From the NCBI RefSeq assembly GCF_002257705.1, contig NZ_LSLK01000038.1, forward strand, positions 1 to 64,000: a stretch of DNA of 64,000 nucleotides, written 5' to 3'. The position numbers were made by a program, and so were the translations under genes. The notes under the pieces are model-generated. The model worked only from the letters and a program-made list of their open reading frames with translations. It ran no database searches and was not told the origin of the DNA. Numbering within the stretch: the first letter of the stretch is position 1; each line of letters starts with the position of its first letter. This DNA comes from Sporomusa silvacetica DSM 10669. GTDB lineage: Bacteria > Bacillota > Negativicutes > Sporomusales > Sporomusaceae. Below are positions 7,249-16,434 of the stretch, in pieces.

Positions 7249-10200
7249 AACCTATATCTCTCAAAATTGCTGGTCTCCACAGCTTCCGCGAGGAGCAGGA
7301 GATCCCCTTCGAACAGCTAAGTGAGCTTGGTGTATTTGGGATTTTTGGACCGACAGGTAGTGGCAAATCGTCGATACTCGATGCCATGACCCTGGCGCTA
7401 TATGGAACTGTGGTTAGAGCCGGACGACGGACGCAGGGTATATTAAATCATGCAGAAAAGCAGGTAAAAGTGGCCTTTACTTTTGCTTTAGGCCAGGGCG
7501 GCGAGCGGTGCCTTTATCGGGTCGAACGCCGATATACCCGTAAGGATCAGGTTGCGGTGTCCAACACCTACAGCCGTCTGGTGGTAATAACGAATGAGCA
7601 GGAGGCAGTTCTTGCCGACAAGGACCGTGAGGTTACAGACCAGGTTACAGCATTGCTTGGATTACGTGAAGAAGATTTTACTAAGGCTGTGGTGCTGCCA
7701 CAGGGCAAGTTCGCCGAATTTCTTAATTTAGGTGGCAAAGAACGGCGTGAGATGCTGCAGCGGTTATTCTCGCTGGAACAATACGGCAATGTACTGCTAA
7801 ATAAGATCAATGAGCAATATAGAATGGTGGAAATAAGCCATATTGAAATAGAAAGTGAACAAAAGGGCCTGGGGGATGCATCCCCGGCAGCTGTTGCTAC
7901 AGCCCAGGCGGTGTTGACAGTTACTAAGCAAGAGGAAACAGCCGCCTTAAAACAATACCAAGAGGCGGAACAAGGCTATAAGGAAGCCAATGAAGTCCAC
8001 AACCTGCAAAGCGAATTGAAGAAAAAAGAGACCGAGAAGGCAGCTCACCGCCAGCACGAAGATACGATGAAGCAGCAGGCAGCAGTGCTGGACGCTGCTG
8101 AAAGGGCAGCGCGGATCGCCCCGGTACTGGAGGAGTTTTTAGCAAGCCAAATGGCTGAGCAGGCAGCTGATAATACTAAAAGGCAAGTGCTGGTACGGGT
8201 TAATGCGCTGTCTGAAGATTGCAAGCGGCTAAATGCTAGCTATATAGCGGCGCAGCAAACCAGGTTAAGAAAAGAACCGGAACTGATTGAACGGCAGACA
8301 AAATTAGAAGCAGCGGTTAACCTTGAAGCCGAAGTAAATAAGTTAGCTATGGAGACAGCCGGATTAGCAAAACAACAGCAGATATGCCAGCAGGCCTGTC
8401 AAGTCGCCAGCCAAGCAGCTGCTGAAAAGGGCTCCCATAGCGATGACTTAACAGACAGCATTCAAAAGCTGGAGCAGCAGCTAATGTCAGCTACAATCAG
8501 CACCATACAGCGGAGTCAGGTGCAAGCCTGTATGGCGCTGGCACAGATAGTAAAGCAAAATAGGTTAGCAGCTGATAAGATAAAAAAGGCAGGCGCTGTA
8601 CGCAAACAACAGTATGAAGTTACCCAGAGCGCTGCCTGCCAGGCAGAAGAGCAACTACGTCAAGCCGAAATAAGGCTTAGTGAGCGGGAAGCAGCTGAAG
8701 CCAAAGTGACAGAAGAACAGTTAACTGCTGCAGTGGCTCAGCTTGACCAATTGCTTGCTAGCGAAAAGCAGGCTGCAGCTATCCGGTTAGCTGGTGAGCT
8801 AACAGCAGGCAGTCCTTGCCCGGTATGTGGTTCAGTAAGTCACCCTCAACCGGCAGATGTTGGACAATATGGCGGCGAGATGTGTGACCAGGTTAATTTT
8901 GAGCAGGAGATTGCGGCTACCAAAGAGCACATTGCTAGACTAACCTTAAATTTGTCAGAGGCAAGTAAAAGAGCTGTTGTTGAGCGGGAAACACTCAATG
9001 AAACCCGTGCGGCAGCAGTTTCACTTACCCAGCAGGCAGCTAGCGCTCTGGCTGAACTGGATAAAATCAGAAAAGAGTATGTTGAGGCGCAGGCGGCAGT
9101 TGCCGACGCCGATGACCAGCTTGTTACCGCACTTCAGGCTCAAAGTATTGTTGCTTCTTTGTCTAATGAGACCGCCCTTACACAGGTAGTTGAGCTGCAC
9201 AAATATATTAGTGAGCAAGATCAACTGGCGGAAAGTTTGGCCAAACAACTGACAAACTACCGTCAGAAACAGGTAGTTTGTCAGGCGGAAATTACCCGTA
9301 TTCAGCGCACTATTCAAACAGGTGAAGCTGAATTGGCGGCGTTGACTGCCAGGTTAGAGAGTCTTACCGATCTGGTAGCAGCCAAGCGGCAAGAGCTTTT
9401 TGTGGTTACAGGGCAAATACCAGTAAGCCAACTGCGAGCCCGTACAGCTCAGGCCCTCGAAACTGTTCGCCGGGAGGAGCAGGAAGCGCAAGCTGCCTAT
9501 GTGCAAGCGGCTGAGGCGCTTGCTGAAGCCGAACAGGCGCGTGCCGGTACGGAAACTAGTTGGCAAGAAGCTGTCCTGCGGCAAGGGAAGTTGCAAGTGC
9601 GTTTAATGGCCAAGCTTAGCGAAGAGGGGTTTGCCGATAGCGAAGCCGTTAAGGCCGCCCTGTTGACGTTAGAACGTCAGGAGGAATATCGCCAACTGCT
9701 TAAGGGGTACGCAGAAACTGAGCAGCGGCTGGGTGCCCAGTGCGAACAGTTGGCGGAAACGCTTAAGGGGCGGAGTGTAACTTCGGCTGAGTGGGAGCAG
9801 AGCAAACAGGAGCTAATCCAGGCTGAAACGGGCAAAAGTGCAGCTATTGAGCGCCGAGTGGAGGCAGATAAGGAGTACCGCGATCTCTCAGCGAAATATC
9901 AACGGTGGTCACAGCTTGAGACTAGGCGGCTGGTAATTAAGGAACGCAAAGACGGCTTGCAGACACTCAAAACGCTGCTGCGGGGTAATGTATTTATTGA
10001 GTTTTTGGCACAGGAGCAGATGGGACTTGTGGCCTGGCAGGCATCTGAACGATTAAAAGAGATTACGCAAAATCGGTATGCGCTGGAAATCAGTTCTGAC
10101 GGCGGTTTTCTTATTCGCGATGATACTAACGGCGGGGTAAGGCGTCCGGTTAGCACACTGTCAGGGGGGGAAACCTTCCAGGCTTCCCTGGCGCTGGCGT

Positions 10201-10457
10201 TGGCGCTGTCTGCCCAGATTCAGCTTAAAGGTAAGTATCCATTGGAATTTTTCTTTTTAGATGAAGGGTTTGGCTCACTTGATCAACAAGCGCTGGATGT
10301 TGCTATGGCAACATTGGAAAAACTGCACATTGAGAGCTTAACCATTGGTATTATCAGCCATGTGGCTGAATTAAAGCAGCGAATGCCGCGCCGTCTGATG
10401 GTCGAGCCAGCAGAACCGGCTGGTCGCGGCAGTCGGGTTAGTATAGAGGAGGCATAA
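7245..10457 (+). CDS. sbcC: Exonuclease subunit SbcC (Rad50-type SMC ATPase)
   Basis: 1070 residues, full length. The N-terminal ATPase half has Walker A GPTGSGKSS near residue 36. Long Ala/Gln/Glu-rich coiled coils flank a zinc-hook CPVCG at about residues 525-529 (Rad50/SbcC hook C-x2-C). The C-terminal half has signature TLSGGETFQASLALALAL and Walker B FFFLDEGFGSLD. It forms the SbcCD complex with the upstream nuclease. The start overlaps sbcD by 4 bases. The nearest downstream gene is 200 bases away, so the operon is probably sbcD-sbcC only. Confidence 0.94.
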   Translation: MKPISLKIAGLHSFREEQEIPFEQLSELGVFGIFGPTGSGKSSILDAMTLALYGTVVRAGRRTQGILNHAEKQVKVAFTFALGQGGERCLYRVERRYTRKDQVAVSNTYSRLVVITNEQEAVLADKDREVTDQVTALLGLREEDFTKAVVLPQGKFAEFLNLGGKERREMLQRLFSLEQYGNVLLNKINEQYRMVEISHIEIESEQKGLGDASPAAVATAQAVLTVTKQEETAALKQYQEAEQGYKEANEVHNLQSELKKKETEKAAHRQHEDTMKQQAAVLDAAERAARIAPVLEEFLASQMAEQAADNTKRQVLVRVNALSEDCKRLNASYIAAQQTRLRKEPELIERQTKLEAAVNLEAEVNKLAMETAGLAKQQQICQQACQVASQAAAEKGSHSDDLTDSIQKLEQQLMSATISTIQRSQVQACMALAQIVKQNRLAADKIKKAGAVRKQQYEVTQSAACQAEEQLRQAEIRLSEREAAEAKVTEEQLTAAVAQLDQLLASEKQAAAIRLAGELTAGSPCPVCGSVSHPQPADVGQYGGEMCDQVNFEQEIAATKEHIARLTLNLSEASKRAVVERETLNETRAAAVSLTQQAASALAELDKIRKEYVEAQAAVADADDQLVTALQAQSIVASLSNETALTQVVELHKYISEQDQLAESLAKQLTNYRQKQVVCQAEITRIQRTIQTGEAELAALTARLESLTDLVAAKRQELFVVTGQIPVSQLRARTAQALETVRREEQEAQAAYVQAAEALAEAEQARAGTETSWQEAVLRQGKLQVRLMAKLSEEGFADSEAVKAALLTLERQEEYRQLLKGYAETEQRLGAQCEQLAETLKGRSVTSAEWEQSKQELIQAETGKSAAIERRVEADKEYRDLSAKYQRWSQLETRRLVIKERKDGLQTLKTLLRGNVFIEFLAQEQMGLVAWQASERLKEITQNRYALEISSDGGFLIRDDTNGGVRRPVSTLSGGETFQASLALALALSAQIQLKGKYPLEFFFLDEGFGSLDQQALDVAMATLEKLHIESLTIGIISHVAELKQRMPRRLMVEPAEPAGRGSRVSIEEA

Positions 10458-10658
10458 TAAGCTTTTTCTATGTAGGATAAGTTTTTTGTTGAGAATATCT
10501 ACCCGCGGCTGTCCAGGATAGCAGGCAGTGTGTTATAATTTTAATAGAAAACACGAATAGTTTCGAATGGGGGCAAGGGAAAAGAAGATTAGGCACCAGT
10601 GCAGGTGCCGACTGATGGGTAGTGGGTAGATTTTACATAACACTTGGAGAGGCTATAT

Positions 10659-11543
10659 ATGAAAAAATACGTATTAATATATAATCCAGTAGCAGGTGAT
10701 GCTAAGTTTAAGTCTAGACTGGATGAAGTTGTGGAATACTTACAAGTGTCTGACGGGATAGTGTTGCCTTTTCGCACCAGATATAAGGAGGATATCCGGC
10801 CATTTATCAGGCAGATCAAAGAGATTGGGGCTGACGGCTTGATTGTGTCTGGTGGTGATGGCACAGTGCATCAGGTAATTAATGCTATGTTGACAGAAGA
10901 TGTTGATATGCCTGTTGGCATTATTCCCAGCGGCACTTGTAATGATTTTTCCAGTCATGTAAGCTTTGATAAGAATTTGTCCAGGTGTCTTAGTGCTGTC
11001 ACCGGTGGTCAGTGGAGAATGGTTGATGTGGGCAAAGTAAATGAAGAGTATTTTCTAAACGTTGCCAGTGCGGGACTTCTTACTTCGGTGGCTCATAGTG
11101 TGGATACTTCTCTTAAAAATACTGTAGGACGGTTGGCATATTATTTTAAGGGTTTGGGACAATTGCCTAACTTCCGGTCGCTGCATGTAAAAATAACGGC
11201 AGATGGCCAGGAAATTGAGGGCGATATTTTACTGTTTCTGGTGATGAATAGTGGCATAGTGGGGAGCTTTCCCTCTTTGGCTCCAGCGGCCAGAATTGAT
11301 GATGGTAAACTGGATTTATTGATTATTAATAAATGTAGTATTTCAGAGCTTATGGGTCTGTTTATCAGTATGTTTTCCGGGCGGCATATATTAAGCAAGC
11401 ATATCCGGAATTTGCAGGCCAAAGAGCTGTATATTGAATGTGATGAACCTGTAGATAGTGACCTGGATGGTGAACAAGGGCCGCTGCTGCCGCTGGCTAT
11501 TTCTACGTTTACGAAAAAGTTGAAGGTGTTTCAACTACCCTGA
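10659..11543 (+). CDS. Diacylglycerol/lipid kinase family protein (YegS/DgkB-like)
   Basis: 294 residues. The DAGK catalytic domain starts at the N-terminus (YVLIYNPVAG, residues 3-12), with the nucleotide-binding GGDGTVHQVINA at about 67-78 and IPSGTCNDF after it. The C-terminal beta-rich domain ends with the DGE-type substrate segment (VDSDLDGEQGP). It phosphorylates a lipid or sphingosine-like substrate at the membrane; the exact substrate cannot be told. ATG at 10659 is chosen over an in-frame TTG at 10644, because GGAGAGG lies 7 bases upstream of it. A perfect hairpin GGCACC/GGTGCC lies in the leader near 10592-10609. Confidence 0.85.
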   Translation: MKKYVLIYNPVAGDAKFKSRLDEVVEYLQVSDGIVLPFRTRYKEDIRPFIRQIKEIGADGLIVSGGDGTVHQVINAMLTEDVDMPVGIIPSGTCNDFSSHVSFDKNLSRCLSAVTGGQWRMVDVGKVNEEYFLNVASAGLLTSVAHSVDTSLKNTVGRLAYYFKGLGQLPNFRSLHVKITADGQEIEGDILLFLVMNSGIVGSFPSLAPAARIDDGKLDLLIINKCSISELMGLFISMFSGRHILSKHIRNLQAKELYIECDEPVDSDLDGEQGPLLPLAISTFTKKLKVFQLP

Positions 11544-11600
11544 ACGAAAGGAGTACGTTCATCACCAAGGATAGGGCTATATACTAAAAGGGGGACTACT

Positions 11601-12074
11601 ATGCGTTCAACAACATTGTGCTTTCCCATTCAGGGTAAACCGGCCCAGCAAATCTTGCTTGGAATGAAAAAGACGGGGTTTGGCCGGGGCAAATACAATG
11701 GTTTTGGCGGTAAGCTGGAAGTTGGCGAGATGCCGCTGGTCGGCGCGGTGCGTGAGTTGGCCGAAGAGTGTGGTATTGTTGCTGAGGAGGCTGATCTCAG
11801 GCCAGCGGGAGAGTTGCAATTTATTTTCCCTGCCAATCCGGAACTTAATCATGATGTGCATTTGTATGTACTGCATAAGTGGCAGGGGGAGCCACAGGAA
11901 ATGCAAGAAATGAAGCCAGTGTGGTTTGATGTTGCTGAAATACCTTATGCTGAAATGTGGGCGGATGACTGCTACTGGTTACCGGCTGTGCTTAAAGGAA
12001 AAAAAGTCAATGGCAAGGTGGTTTTTTCTGATAACAATGAGGATGTGGATGGAATTACCATTCGAACCGAATAG
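11601..12074 (+). CDS. Nudix hydrolase, MutT/MTH1-like 8-oxo-dGTP diphosphatase
   Basis: 157 residues. The Nudix box lies at about residues 37-59: GGKLEVGEMPLVGAVREL, then AEECGI, matching G-x5-E-x7-REU-x-EE-x-GU. The preceding KYNGFGGK and the following LQFIFPANPELNHDVHLYV resemble eukaryotic-type MTH1/NUDT1 rather than classical MutT, so sanitation of oxidised purine nucleotides is likely. SD AAAGGGGGA 8 bases upstream. It lies 57 bases after the lipid kinase and may be co-transcribed with it. The substrate is inferred. Confidence 0.85.
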   Translation: MRSTTLCFPIQGKPAQQILLGMKKTGFGRGKYNGFGGKLEVGEMPLVGAVRELAEECGIVAEEADLRPAGELQFIFPANPELNHDVHLYVLHKWQGEPQEMQEMKPVWFDVAEIPYAEMWADDCYWLPAVLKGKKVNGKVVFSDNNEDVDGITIRTE

Positions 12075-12092
12075 CTATATATCAAAAAGTAA

Positions 12093-12122
12093 TTGACAGA
12101 TAGCCTGATGGTTTGCTATACT
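12093..12122 (+). promoter_or_regulatory. Promoter of the ECF (trp) T-box transcript
   Basis: TTGACA at 12093-12098, 18 nt, TATACT at 12117-12122. The same arrangement (TTGACA, 18 nt, TATTCT) precedes the second T-box at 30468. The transcript would begin about 12130, just before the T-box stem I. Confidence 0.75.
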
Positions 12123-12134
12123 TTGCTATAAATA

Positions 12135-12446
12135 TATAATGATATTGTCGATGACCAGGAAGAGTACATATGTCAGAGAGCCACAGAGAGCCAACGCTAG
12201 TGGGAGTTTGGCGCTGCTCAGCATGTCGAATGGGCCTGGGAGATACAGTCTGAGCCGGCATAGCCGGGGTAGGCGCTGTCGGGATTCTTCCGCCGTTACC
12301 AGGAAGCAGGTATCAGATCTTTTTGTTCTCGTACTTAGTAAGCCGGGCCGATTTATCAGGCCAATTAGGGTGGCACCGCGGGTTAATGATACCCCGTCCC
12401 TTAAGTCATACAATTAACTAGGTATGACTTAAGGGATGGGGTTTTA
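12135..12446 (+). promoter_or_regulatory. T-box riboswitch, tRNA-Trp specifier (UGG), copy 1
   Basis: The hallmark AGGGTGGCACCGCGGGT is at 12367-12383, followed by a long terminator stem (CCCCGTCCC... with ...GGGATGGGG, about 12392-12441) and T-run. Stem I features include AGAGTA near 12161, GAGAGCCAACG, and the specifier loop GAATGGGCC with TGG at 12231-12233. TGG reads as the Trp codon. The T-box bulge is TGGC, which matches a tRNA with discriminator G, as bacterial tRNA-Trp has. Uncharged tRNA-Trp would stabilise the antiterminator and switch on the ECF genes. Confidence 0.9.
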
Positions 12447-12469
12447 CTATTTTTTGCGCGAATACTTTA

Positions 12470-12589
12470 GAATTGCCGATAGCCGCCATCTGCGTTGCAT
12501 CTCTGCCGGGCTTCACTCCAGCGTACGCCCGGTACGCTTGCGTTCCAGTCCTCGGAGAAGCTTAGCAGCTGACGACTTCTCGGCAATTC
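12470..12589. repeat. Palindromic ~120-bp element, copy 1
   Basis: The termini are perfect 10-bp inverted repeats, GAATTGCCGA (12470-12479) and TCGGCAATTC (12580-12589). Inside are CATCTGC/GCAGCTG (one mismatch) and a perfect central hairpin AGCGTAC/GTACGCT. It is ~80% identical to 30834-30955. The arms differ at two positions with both sides changed, so pairing is kept. It lies between the T-box terminator and the SD of the first ECF gene, so it becomes part of the mRNA 5' UTR. Confidence 0.8.
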
Positions 12590-12628
12590 CGGCAATTCAT
12601 TTGTTATGGGAAAACAGAGGAGGAAGTT

Positions 12629-13498
12629 ATGATGGCCGTGAATTTTGAACATTTTTCTTACGCTTATCCGAACAGTGATGTAGTTCTTGATGATATTACT
12701 CTGGATATTCCCCGGGGTTCCTTTACAGTTATTACTGGGCCCAGCGGGGCAGGAAAAACCAGTTTGGCACTGGCGATTGCCGGTGTGGTGCCCCATTATT
12801 TTGGGGGGCGGCAGGGAGGCTCTGTGCAGGTTGGTGGCGTTATCTCCGCACAAAGCAGTATGGGCGAGCTGGCAGAACAAGTAGGTACTGTATTGGCTGA
12901 TTACGAAAGTCAGCTGGTGGCCTTAACGGTAGCAGAGGAAGTGGCATTTGGTCTGGAGACTTCCGGCTTCGGCCGGAGTGAGATTGCCGAGCGGGTTAAT
13001 CAGGCGCTGGCGCTGGTGGGGCTGACTGGGCTAGAGGATCGCGAGGTGGCCGGGTTGTCAGGTGGGCAGAAGCAGCGGTTGGCGATTGCCGCTGTGCTTG
13101 TTACCGCTCCAGAAATATTGGTTCTTGATGAACCGGCTTCGGCGCTTGACCCGGAAGGGGCAGCTGGGATTTATGAGCTGCTGTATAAGCTTAATTGCCA
13201 GGGGAAAACAGTGGTTGTTGTGGAACATCAATTGGCGCGCGTATTACCTTATGCCAGCCAGGTTGTTGTTTTACAGGCCGGTAGCCTGCAATTCACAGGT
13301 GACCTGGGACAGACGCTAGCATTTATGTGGCAGCAACCTGCGCTTAGGTTGGGCGTACCACCACTGTGGGCCATTAAACTGACCCTGGAAGAACAGACCG
13401 GACTAACCTTAACTGCTTGGAAAAGCGAAGACGAAGCAGCCGCAGAACTGAACAAACTGATGCGAACGTGTGCAGAAGGAGTGGCCAAAAGTGCCTGA
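12629..13498 (+). CDS. ECF transporter ATP-binding protein, first subunit (EcfA-type)
   Basis: 289 residues. ABC ATPase with Walker A GPSGAGKTS, Q-loop region ADYESQL, signature LSGGQKQR, Walker B ILVLDEPASALDPEG and the H-loop VVEHQL. Energy-coupling-factor transporters use two such ATPases with an EcfT scaffold and a small substrate-binding S component. The start ATG is 6 bases after AGGAGG. The upstream T-box reads the Trp codon, so this module is probably dedicated to tryptophan or a precursor rather than being a general vitamin ECF. The C-terminal 40 residues extend past the usual ABC domain. Confidence 0.88.
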   Translation: MMAVNFEHFSYAYPNSDVVLDDITLDIPRGSFTVITGPSGAGKTSLALAIAGVVPHYFGGRQGGSVQVGGVISAQSSMGELAEQVGTVLADYESQLVALTVAEEVAFGLETSGFGRSEIAERVNQALALVGLTGLEDREVAGLSGGQKQRLAIAAVLVTAPEILVLDEPASALDPEGAAGIYELLYKLNCQGKTVVVVEHQLARVLPYASQVVVLQAGSLQFTGDLGQTLAFMWQQPALRLGVPPLWAIKLTLEEQTGLTLTAWKSEDEAAAELNKLMRTCAEGVAKSA

Positions 13499-14324
13499 AA
13501 CACTTTTAGATATACAAAAATTGGTTTTTACCTATAAAAATGCCGAACAAACGCTGGCCGAGGTGGACTTTGCCGTCAATGTCGGTGAATTTGTTGCATT
13601 AGTTGGGCGCAACGGCAGTGGTAAGACAACGCTTACCCGTTTGGCTATGTCATTGATAAAGCCGGCCAGTGGTAAAATTACCTTTCAGGGGAAAAACACG
13701 GCAGCCATGACACCTGCTGATATGGCCCGCAGTATTGGTTATGTTTTTCAAAACCCTGATAGGCAAATTTTTCATGATACTGTTGCCAAGGAAGTAGCTT
13801 ACGGTCCGCAGCAGCTTGGATTTTCTCCTGAAGCGCTGAACCAGTCGGTGGCATGGGCGCTTAGGATGACCGGTCTGACTGAACTGGCCGGCAGTTTTCC
13901 TCGTTTGCTCAGCCGGGGACAAAAGCAAAAAGTAGCCATTGCGTCAGCGATTGCTATGCAGCCTAAAATGCTCATTCTGGATGAGCCTACTAGCGGGCAG
14001 GACCCTTGGGATGGACATAACTTGATGGAGCTGTTAAACAGCCTAAATCAGCAAGGTATTACCATAATTCTAGTTACCCATGACATGGAGCTTATTGCCA
14101 AATATGCGACTAGGGTTGCTGTGCTTGATCGAGGGCATAAAGTATTTGATGGTACGCCGTCAGAATTGTTTTCTGGTAGTCGCGATATCGCTGCTTGGGG
14201 TTTAATACCGCCAACTGCTGTTGTGCTAGGTCAGCAGTTGTCTGGCGTAAATGCACAAAATGCGGCTGAGTTAGTCAAGCGGGTTATGTCAACAATTAAA
14301 GAAAGGAGTGAAGACTATGCCTAA
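13491..14324 (+). CDS. ECF transporter ATP-binding protein, second subunit (EcfA'-type)
   Basis: 277 residues, second ABC ATPase of the module: Walker A GRNGSGKTT, Q-loop VFQNPDRQIF (a typical EcfA signature), signature LSRGQKQK (atypical R instead of G at the third position), Walker B LILDEPTSGQDPWD and H-loop VTHDME. GTG at 13491 is preferred to an in-frame GTG at 13470, since AAGGAG lies 9 bases before it. It overlaps the first ATPase gene by 8 bases and the EcfT gene by 8 bases, so the three are tightly coupled. Confidence 0.88.
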   Translation: MPETLLDIQKLVFTYKNAEQTLAEVDFAVNVGEFVALVGRNGSGKTTLTRLAMSLIKPASGKITFQGKNTAAMTPADMARSIGYVFQNPDRQIFHDTVAKEVAYGPQQLGFSPEALNQSVAWALRMTGLTELAGSFPRLLSRGQKQKVAIASAIAMQPKMLILDEPTSGQDPWDGHNLMELLNSLNQQGITIILVTHDMELIAKYATRVAVLDRGHKVFDGTPSELFSGSRDIAAWGLIPPTAVVLGQQLSGVNAQNAAELVKRVMSTIKERSEDYA

Positions 14325-14988
14325 ACTTGCGCCGCTCACCAAACTCATTCTTACCGCTGCCGTATCAGTATGGGCGTTACTCATTCCTACGCTAACAGGC
14401 CAAATTGCGTTGGTTGTTGGTCAATTGTTGCTACTGGGACTTTATCGCCCCTTAGGTAAGCATTGGAAGCCAGTTAGCGGATTGGCTCTATTTGCCGGCC
14501 TGTTGGTAGCTATTCAGTATGTGTTTGGCAGTAGCCTGGAGTTTTCATTGATGTCCGGCTTTAAGATGCTTGCGATGTCGCTAGTCTTTGTCTTTATGTT
14601 AGCTACCACCCGGTTGCAGGACTTGACAGCTGCGTTGGTTAGTCAGTGCCGAATACCTTATGAATATGCTTTTATGTTTACTTCAGCATTACGGTTTGTG
14701 CCTGATTTCCTTGAAGAGAGTAAGGCTGTGCGCGAAGCGCAGGCTTGTCGCGGTTATGTTTTTCGCGGTAATCCGGTAAAACGGCTCATGGATTATATAG
14801 CCATTGTTGAGCCATTGGTTTTGCGGGCCATTTCCCGGTCGGAAACTATGGCCATGAGCCTGGAACTGCGGGGGTTTGGCCGCAAAGGACGACGGCAGTT
14901 TACTGCCGATGTAGCACTCAGCCGCCCTGATTATGCCGCCGTGGTCTTTATGCTGATGCTGACGATTGGTTTGGCGATTGTACGATAA
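14317..14988 (+). CDS. ECF transporter transmembrane protein EcfT
   Basis: 223 residues with about five hydrophobic segments. The two coupling-helix motifs expected of EcfT are visible in the C-terminal half, as REAQACRGYVFRG and AMSLELRGFGRKGRR (A-R-G type motifs that contact the ATPases). ATG at 14317 follows AAAGGAG. It is the last gene of the T-box operon; a clear terminator follows at 14998. No S component is encoded here. The nearest candidate is the TrpP-like gene at 30996, which has an almost identical T-box leader. Confidence 0.87.
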   Translation: MPKLAPLTKLILTAAVSVWALLIPTLTGQIALVVGQLLLLGLYRPLGKHWKPVSGLALFAGLLVAIQYVFGSSLEFSLMSGFKMLAMSLVFVFMLATTRLQDLTAALVSQCRIPYEYAFMFTSALRFVPDFLEESKAVREAQACRGYVFRGNPVKRLMDYIAIVEPLVLRAISRSETMAMSLELRGFGRKGRRQFTADVALSRPDYAAVVFMLMLTIGLAIVR

Positions 14989-14997
14989 AGCGAGATA

Positions 14998-15028
14998 GTT
15001 GTTGCCAAAGCGGCAGCAACTATTTTTT
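14998..15028 (+). terminator. Terminator of the ECF operon
   Basis: GTTGTTGCC (14998-15006) pairs with GGCAGCAAC (15012-15020), followed by TATTTTTT. Intrinsic terminator directly after ecfT. Confidence 0.85.
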
Positions 15029-15167
15029 GTAAGGACATGAAGGAAAAATGTACATGTAGCAGAATATAATACCAAATATCAATCATTAATGATTGCATTG
15101 ACCCCGTTATTTTGGGGAATAATTTAAAAACTGCCAATTTATTCAAATAGGAGAGGAGTTTTCCACA

Positions 15168-16400
15168 ATGGCCTTGATTAACGAAAATTATCTTAAATTG
15201 CAAGGAAGCTATTTATTTGCTGAAATAGCACGACGTATAACCAAATTCAAGGAGGATAATCCCAGTGCCGATGTTATCAGACTCGGAATTGGCGATGTTA
15301 CTCGACCGCTACCTGAAGCTGTAATTAAGGGACTGCACACGGCTGTTGATGAAATGGCTGATGTTAAGACCTTCCGCGGCTATGGCCCTGAGCAAGGCTA
15401 TCAGTTTCTTATTGAGAAAATAATTGCTACTGACTATCAATCACTGGGCGTCAGCTTGGATGTGGATGAGCTATTTATCAGTGACGGTTCCAAGAGCGAT
15501 GTCGGCAATATTCAGGAAATCTTCGGCGTGAACAACAGGGTAGCTATTACTGATCCGGTATATCCGGTTTACCTGGATACTAATGTTATGGCTGGCCGCA
15601 CTGGCGACTTGGTCACTGGCAAATTCGCCGGCGTGACCTACTTGACTTGTAATGCCGAAAACAATTTTACCCCAGCGTTACCGGAGGAGAAGGTAGACAT
15701 TATTTATCTTTGCTTCCCCAATAATCCCACAGGCACGACGCTGCCTAAGGAAGAACTAAAAAAATGGGTGGATTATGCTAAAGCTAATGGGGCTATTATT
15801 CTCTATGATGCCGCTTATGAAGCCTACATCCAGGAACCAGGCATTCCCCATAGTATTTATGAAATTGAAGGCGCAAAAGAGGTGGCTATTGAGTTTAGAA
15901 CCTTCTCCAAAAATGCAGGCTTTACCGGCACGCGTTGTGCTTTTACTGTAGTACCTAAGACTGTTTTGGCAGCCACTAAAGATGGTGGTCAATATCCGTT
16001 GAATAAGCTATGGAATCGCCGCCAGACCACTAAGTTTAACGGCGTGCCGTACATTATCCAACGGGGAGCGGAGGCTGTATATACGCCAGAAGGCCAGCAG
16101 CAGATTAAAGCGCTTATTAACTACTATATGGATAATGCCAAAACCATCCGGGAAGGGTTAAAAAGTATCGGGCTAGATGTTTTTGGTGGTGTTAATGCGC
16201 CCTACATTTGGCTCAAAACGCCGCAAGGCTATGATTCCTGGTCATTCTTTGATAAGCTTCTGAATGAAGTTAACATTGTCGGCACCCCGGGAGCTGGTTT
16301 TGGCCCGGCTGGCGAAGGTTACTTCCGTCTTACCGCCTTCGGTAGTCAAGAAAGTACCCAGGAAGCTATTGAACGTATTAAAACTAAGTTGAGTTTATAA
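15168..16400 (+). CDS. dapL: LL-diaminopimelate aminotransferase
   Basis: 410 residues, typical DapL length. PLP-dependent enzyme converting tetrahydrodipicolinate directly to LL-diaminopimelate, for lysine and peptidoglycan synthesis. It begins with INENYLKLQGSYLFAEI and has LGIGDVTRPLP, FPNNPTGT, YDAAYEAYI and the lysine motif FRTFSKNAGFTGTRCA, all diagnostic of DapL rather than a general aminotransferase. ATG follows AGGAGAGGAG. It stands alone with its own leader (15029-15167), in which I see no known riboswitch. Confidence 0.93.
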   Translation: MALINENYLKLQGSYLFAEIARRITKFKEDNPSADVIRLGIGDVTRPLPEAVIKGLHTAVDEMADVKTFRGYGPEQGYQFLIEKIIATDYQSLGVSLDVDELFISDGSKSDVGNIQEIFGVNNRVAITDPVYPVYLDTNVMAGRTGDLVTGKFAGVTYLTCNAENNFTPALPEEKVDIIYLCFPNNPTGTTLPKEELKKWVDYAKANGAIILYDAAYEAYIQEPGIPHSIYEIEGAKEVAIEFRTFSKNAGFTGTRCAFTVVPKTVLAATKDGGQYPLNKLWNRRQTTKFNGVPYIIQRGAEAVYTPEGQQQIKALINYYMDNAKTIREGLKSIGLDVFGGVNAPYIWLKTPQGYDSWSFFDKLLNEVNIVGTPGAGFGPAGEGYFRLTAFGSQESTQEAIERIKTKLSL

Positions 16401-16434
16401 GACCTAAAGCAGGGGGATAATTCTTGCGCTTCGT

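Noticed and set aside
10489..10539. Promoter for the lipid-kinase gene (TTGAGA and TATAAT at 10534)
   Set aside because: The distance between the two boxes is far too long, and no good -35 lies 17 bases before TATAAT, so I do not list it.
12139..12417. Plus and minus open frames across the T-box (12126-12417) and at 30402-30938
   Set aside because: They cover T-box RNA, terminator and the palindromic element; the codons are dictated by the structured RNA. No SD.
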